Source of the DNA: an uncultured SAR324 cluster bacterium
Lineage (GTDB): Bacteria > SAR324 > NAC60-12
Direction: 5' to 3'
Length of the DNA: 64,000 nt
Assembly (NCBI GenBank): GCA_905182865.1
Contig: CAJJCY010000003.1
Location: forward strand, 97,001 to 161,000
The position numbers were made by a program, and so were the translations under genes. Below the pieces are notes generated by a model that was not told where the DNA came from, ran no database searches, and worked only from the letters and a program-made list of their open reading frames with translations. Each line of letters begins with the position of its first letter. Within the stretch, counting starts at the first letter, position 1. Positions 63,609 through 64,000 of this stretch are shown here, one piece after another.

Positions 63609-64000
63609 TTATTTAGTTTGTGAAAGGTCTCCCCACAAAAACTGCAGAATCGCCACAGCAGACACTGCGGCAGTTTCCGTTCTAAGAATCCTTGGGCCAA
63701 GATCCACCGGACACATTCCGGAACTGAGCGCCAAATCAATTTCCTCCAGATGAAACCCTCCTTCCGGACCAATCAACACCCTCTGATGCTCCTTTGGTTT
63801 TGCTCGGTCTGCAAGGATGCAATTTTTCCAGGAAACAGAATCAGTCGATCCTGGGGAAAGTACCCATGAATTTGGACATTCAGGAAGTACAGACAAAGCT
63901 GTCTCCAGATTCGAATGCCAATATATCTCGGGATGGAATTGCCGTCCGCACTGTTTGCAAGCCTCCAAGGCAATACGCTCCCAGCGTACCATTTGACGCT
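63609..64000 (-). CDS. rsmE: 16S rRNA m3U1498 methyltransferase RsmE, C-terminal part
   Basis: The open frame runs off the right edge, so only the C-terminal 130 residues are seen. RWERIALEACKQCGRQFHPEI, VLIGPEGGFHLEEIDLA, and LGPRILRTETAAVSAVAI form the SPOUT knot typical of RsmE. It methylates U1498 of 16S rRNA. Confidence 0.92.
   Translation of the reverse strand, partial: RQMVRWERIALEACKQCGRQFHPEIYWHSNLETALSVLPECPNSWVLSPGSTDSVSWKNCILADRAKPKEHQRVLIGPEGGFHLEEIDLALSSGMCPVDLGPRILRTETAAVSAVAILQFLWGDLSQTK

Overview
The window is chromosomal DNA from a flagellated, Gram-negative bacterium. It carries a FlhA/FlhB/FliR/FlhF/FliA export block, lipoprotein signal peptides, an outer-membrane barrel, a DsbA-like protein and tartrate and ectoine catabolic enzymes. 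The gene mix would suit a marine proteobacterial or SAR324-like lineage. That is inference only, because there is no rRNA gene here to place it.

Core part, left (1-31 kb). A minus-strand flagellar cluster runs fliR > flhB > flhA > flhF > fliA > small ORF (7.2-0.57 kb). It is followed by a DksA-type regulator, a small four-CxxC protein with an exported partner, a TerB-like protein, PIN-PhoH, a CoaBC-like flavoprotein with altered active-site motifs, a CDP-alcohol phosphatidyltransferase, an ectoine hydrolase-like peptidase next to aspartate kinase and asd, two paralogous giant lipoproteins, pmbA, a thpR remnant, a Wzz-like protein, a DnaJ-HEAT protein, a D-2-hydroxyacid dehydrogenase, a small OM barrel, a cupin, hpt and prc. 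The core resumes at 60.6 kb with tRNA-Ala, tRNA-Glu, uvrC, a dsbA-like gene and rsmE (cut by the window end).

Accessory part (31-60.6 kb). A 24-kb integrative element (about 36,569-60,582) sits in the 3' end of tRNA-Ala(GGC). Its ends carry an exact 15-bp direct repeat. The left copy still has the encoded CCA of the original tRNA, whereas the tRNA rebuilt at the right end has lost it. A tyrosine integrase lies beside the tRNA. Left of the element (31-36.5 kb) is an older, decayed accessory zone holding one more cargo-type gene, a tartrate dehydrogenase, a pentapeptide-like lipoprotein, an integrase-tail remnant and an MFS transporter.

The main cargo is an expanded family of MORN-repeat proteins: 17 members or remnants, nearly all with the same signal peptide, N-terminal module, variable MORN block and C-terminal cap. 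A near-identical promoter-leader (TTGTAA-N17-TATATT) precedes MORN genes on both strands and also a cupin, an adhesin-E-like protein and other small genes. Inside the operons the genes are joined by a conserved linker of about 28 nt. This looks like a modular, cassette-like exported-protein system spread by recombination. A second zone (44.2-48.1 kb) has small overlapping phage-like genes, an RHH protein and a serine recombinase.

A caution runs through the window. Many otherwise well-conserved genes (flhA, phoH, pmbA, hpt, wzz, both recombinases and others) are broken by single-base indels, often in short A or T runs. This looks more like an indel-prone long-read consensus than mass pseudogenisation. 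Such genes are annotated here as one locus with the break noted.
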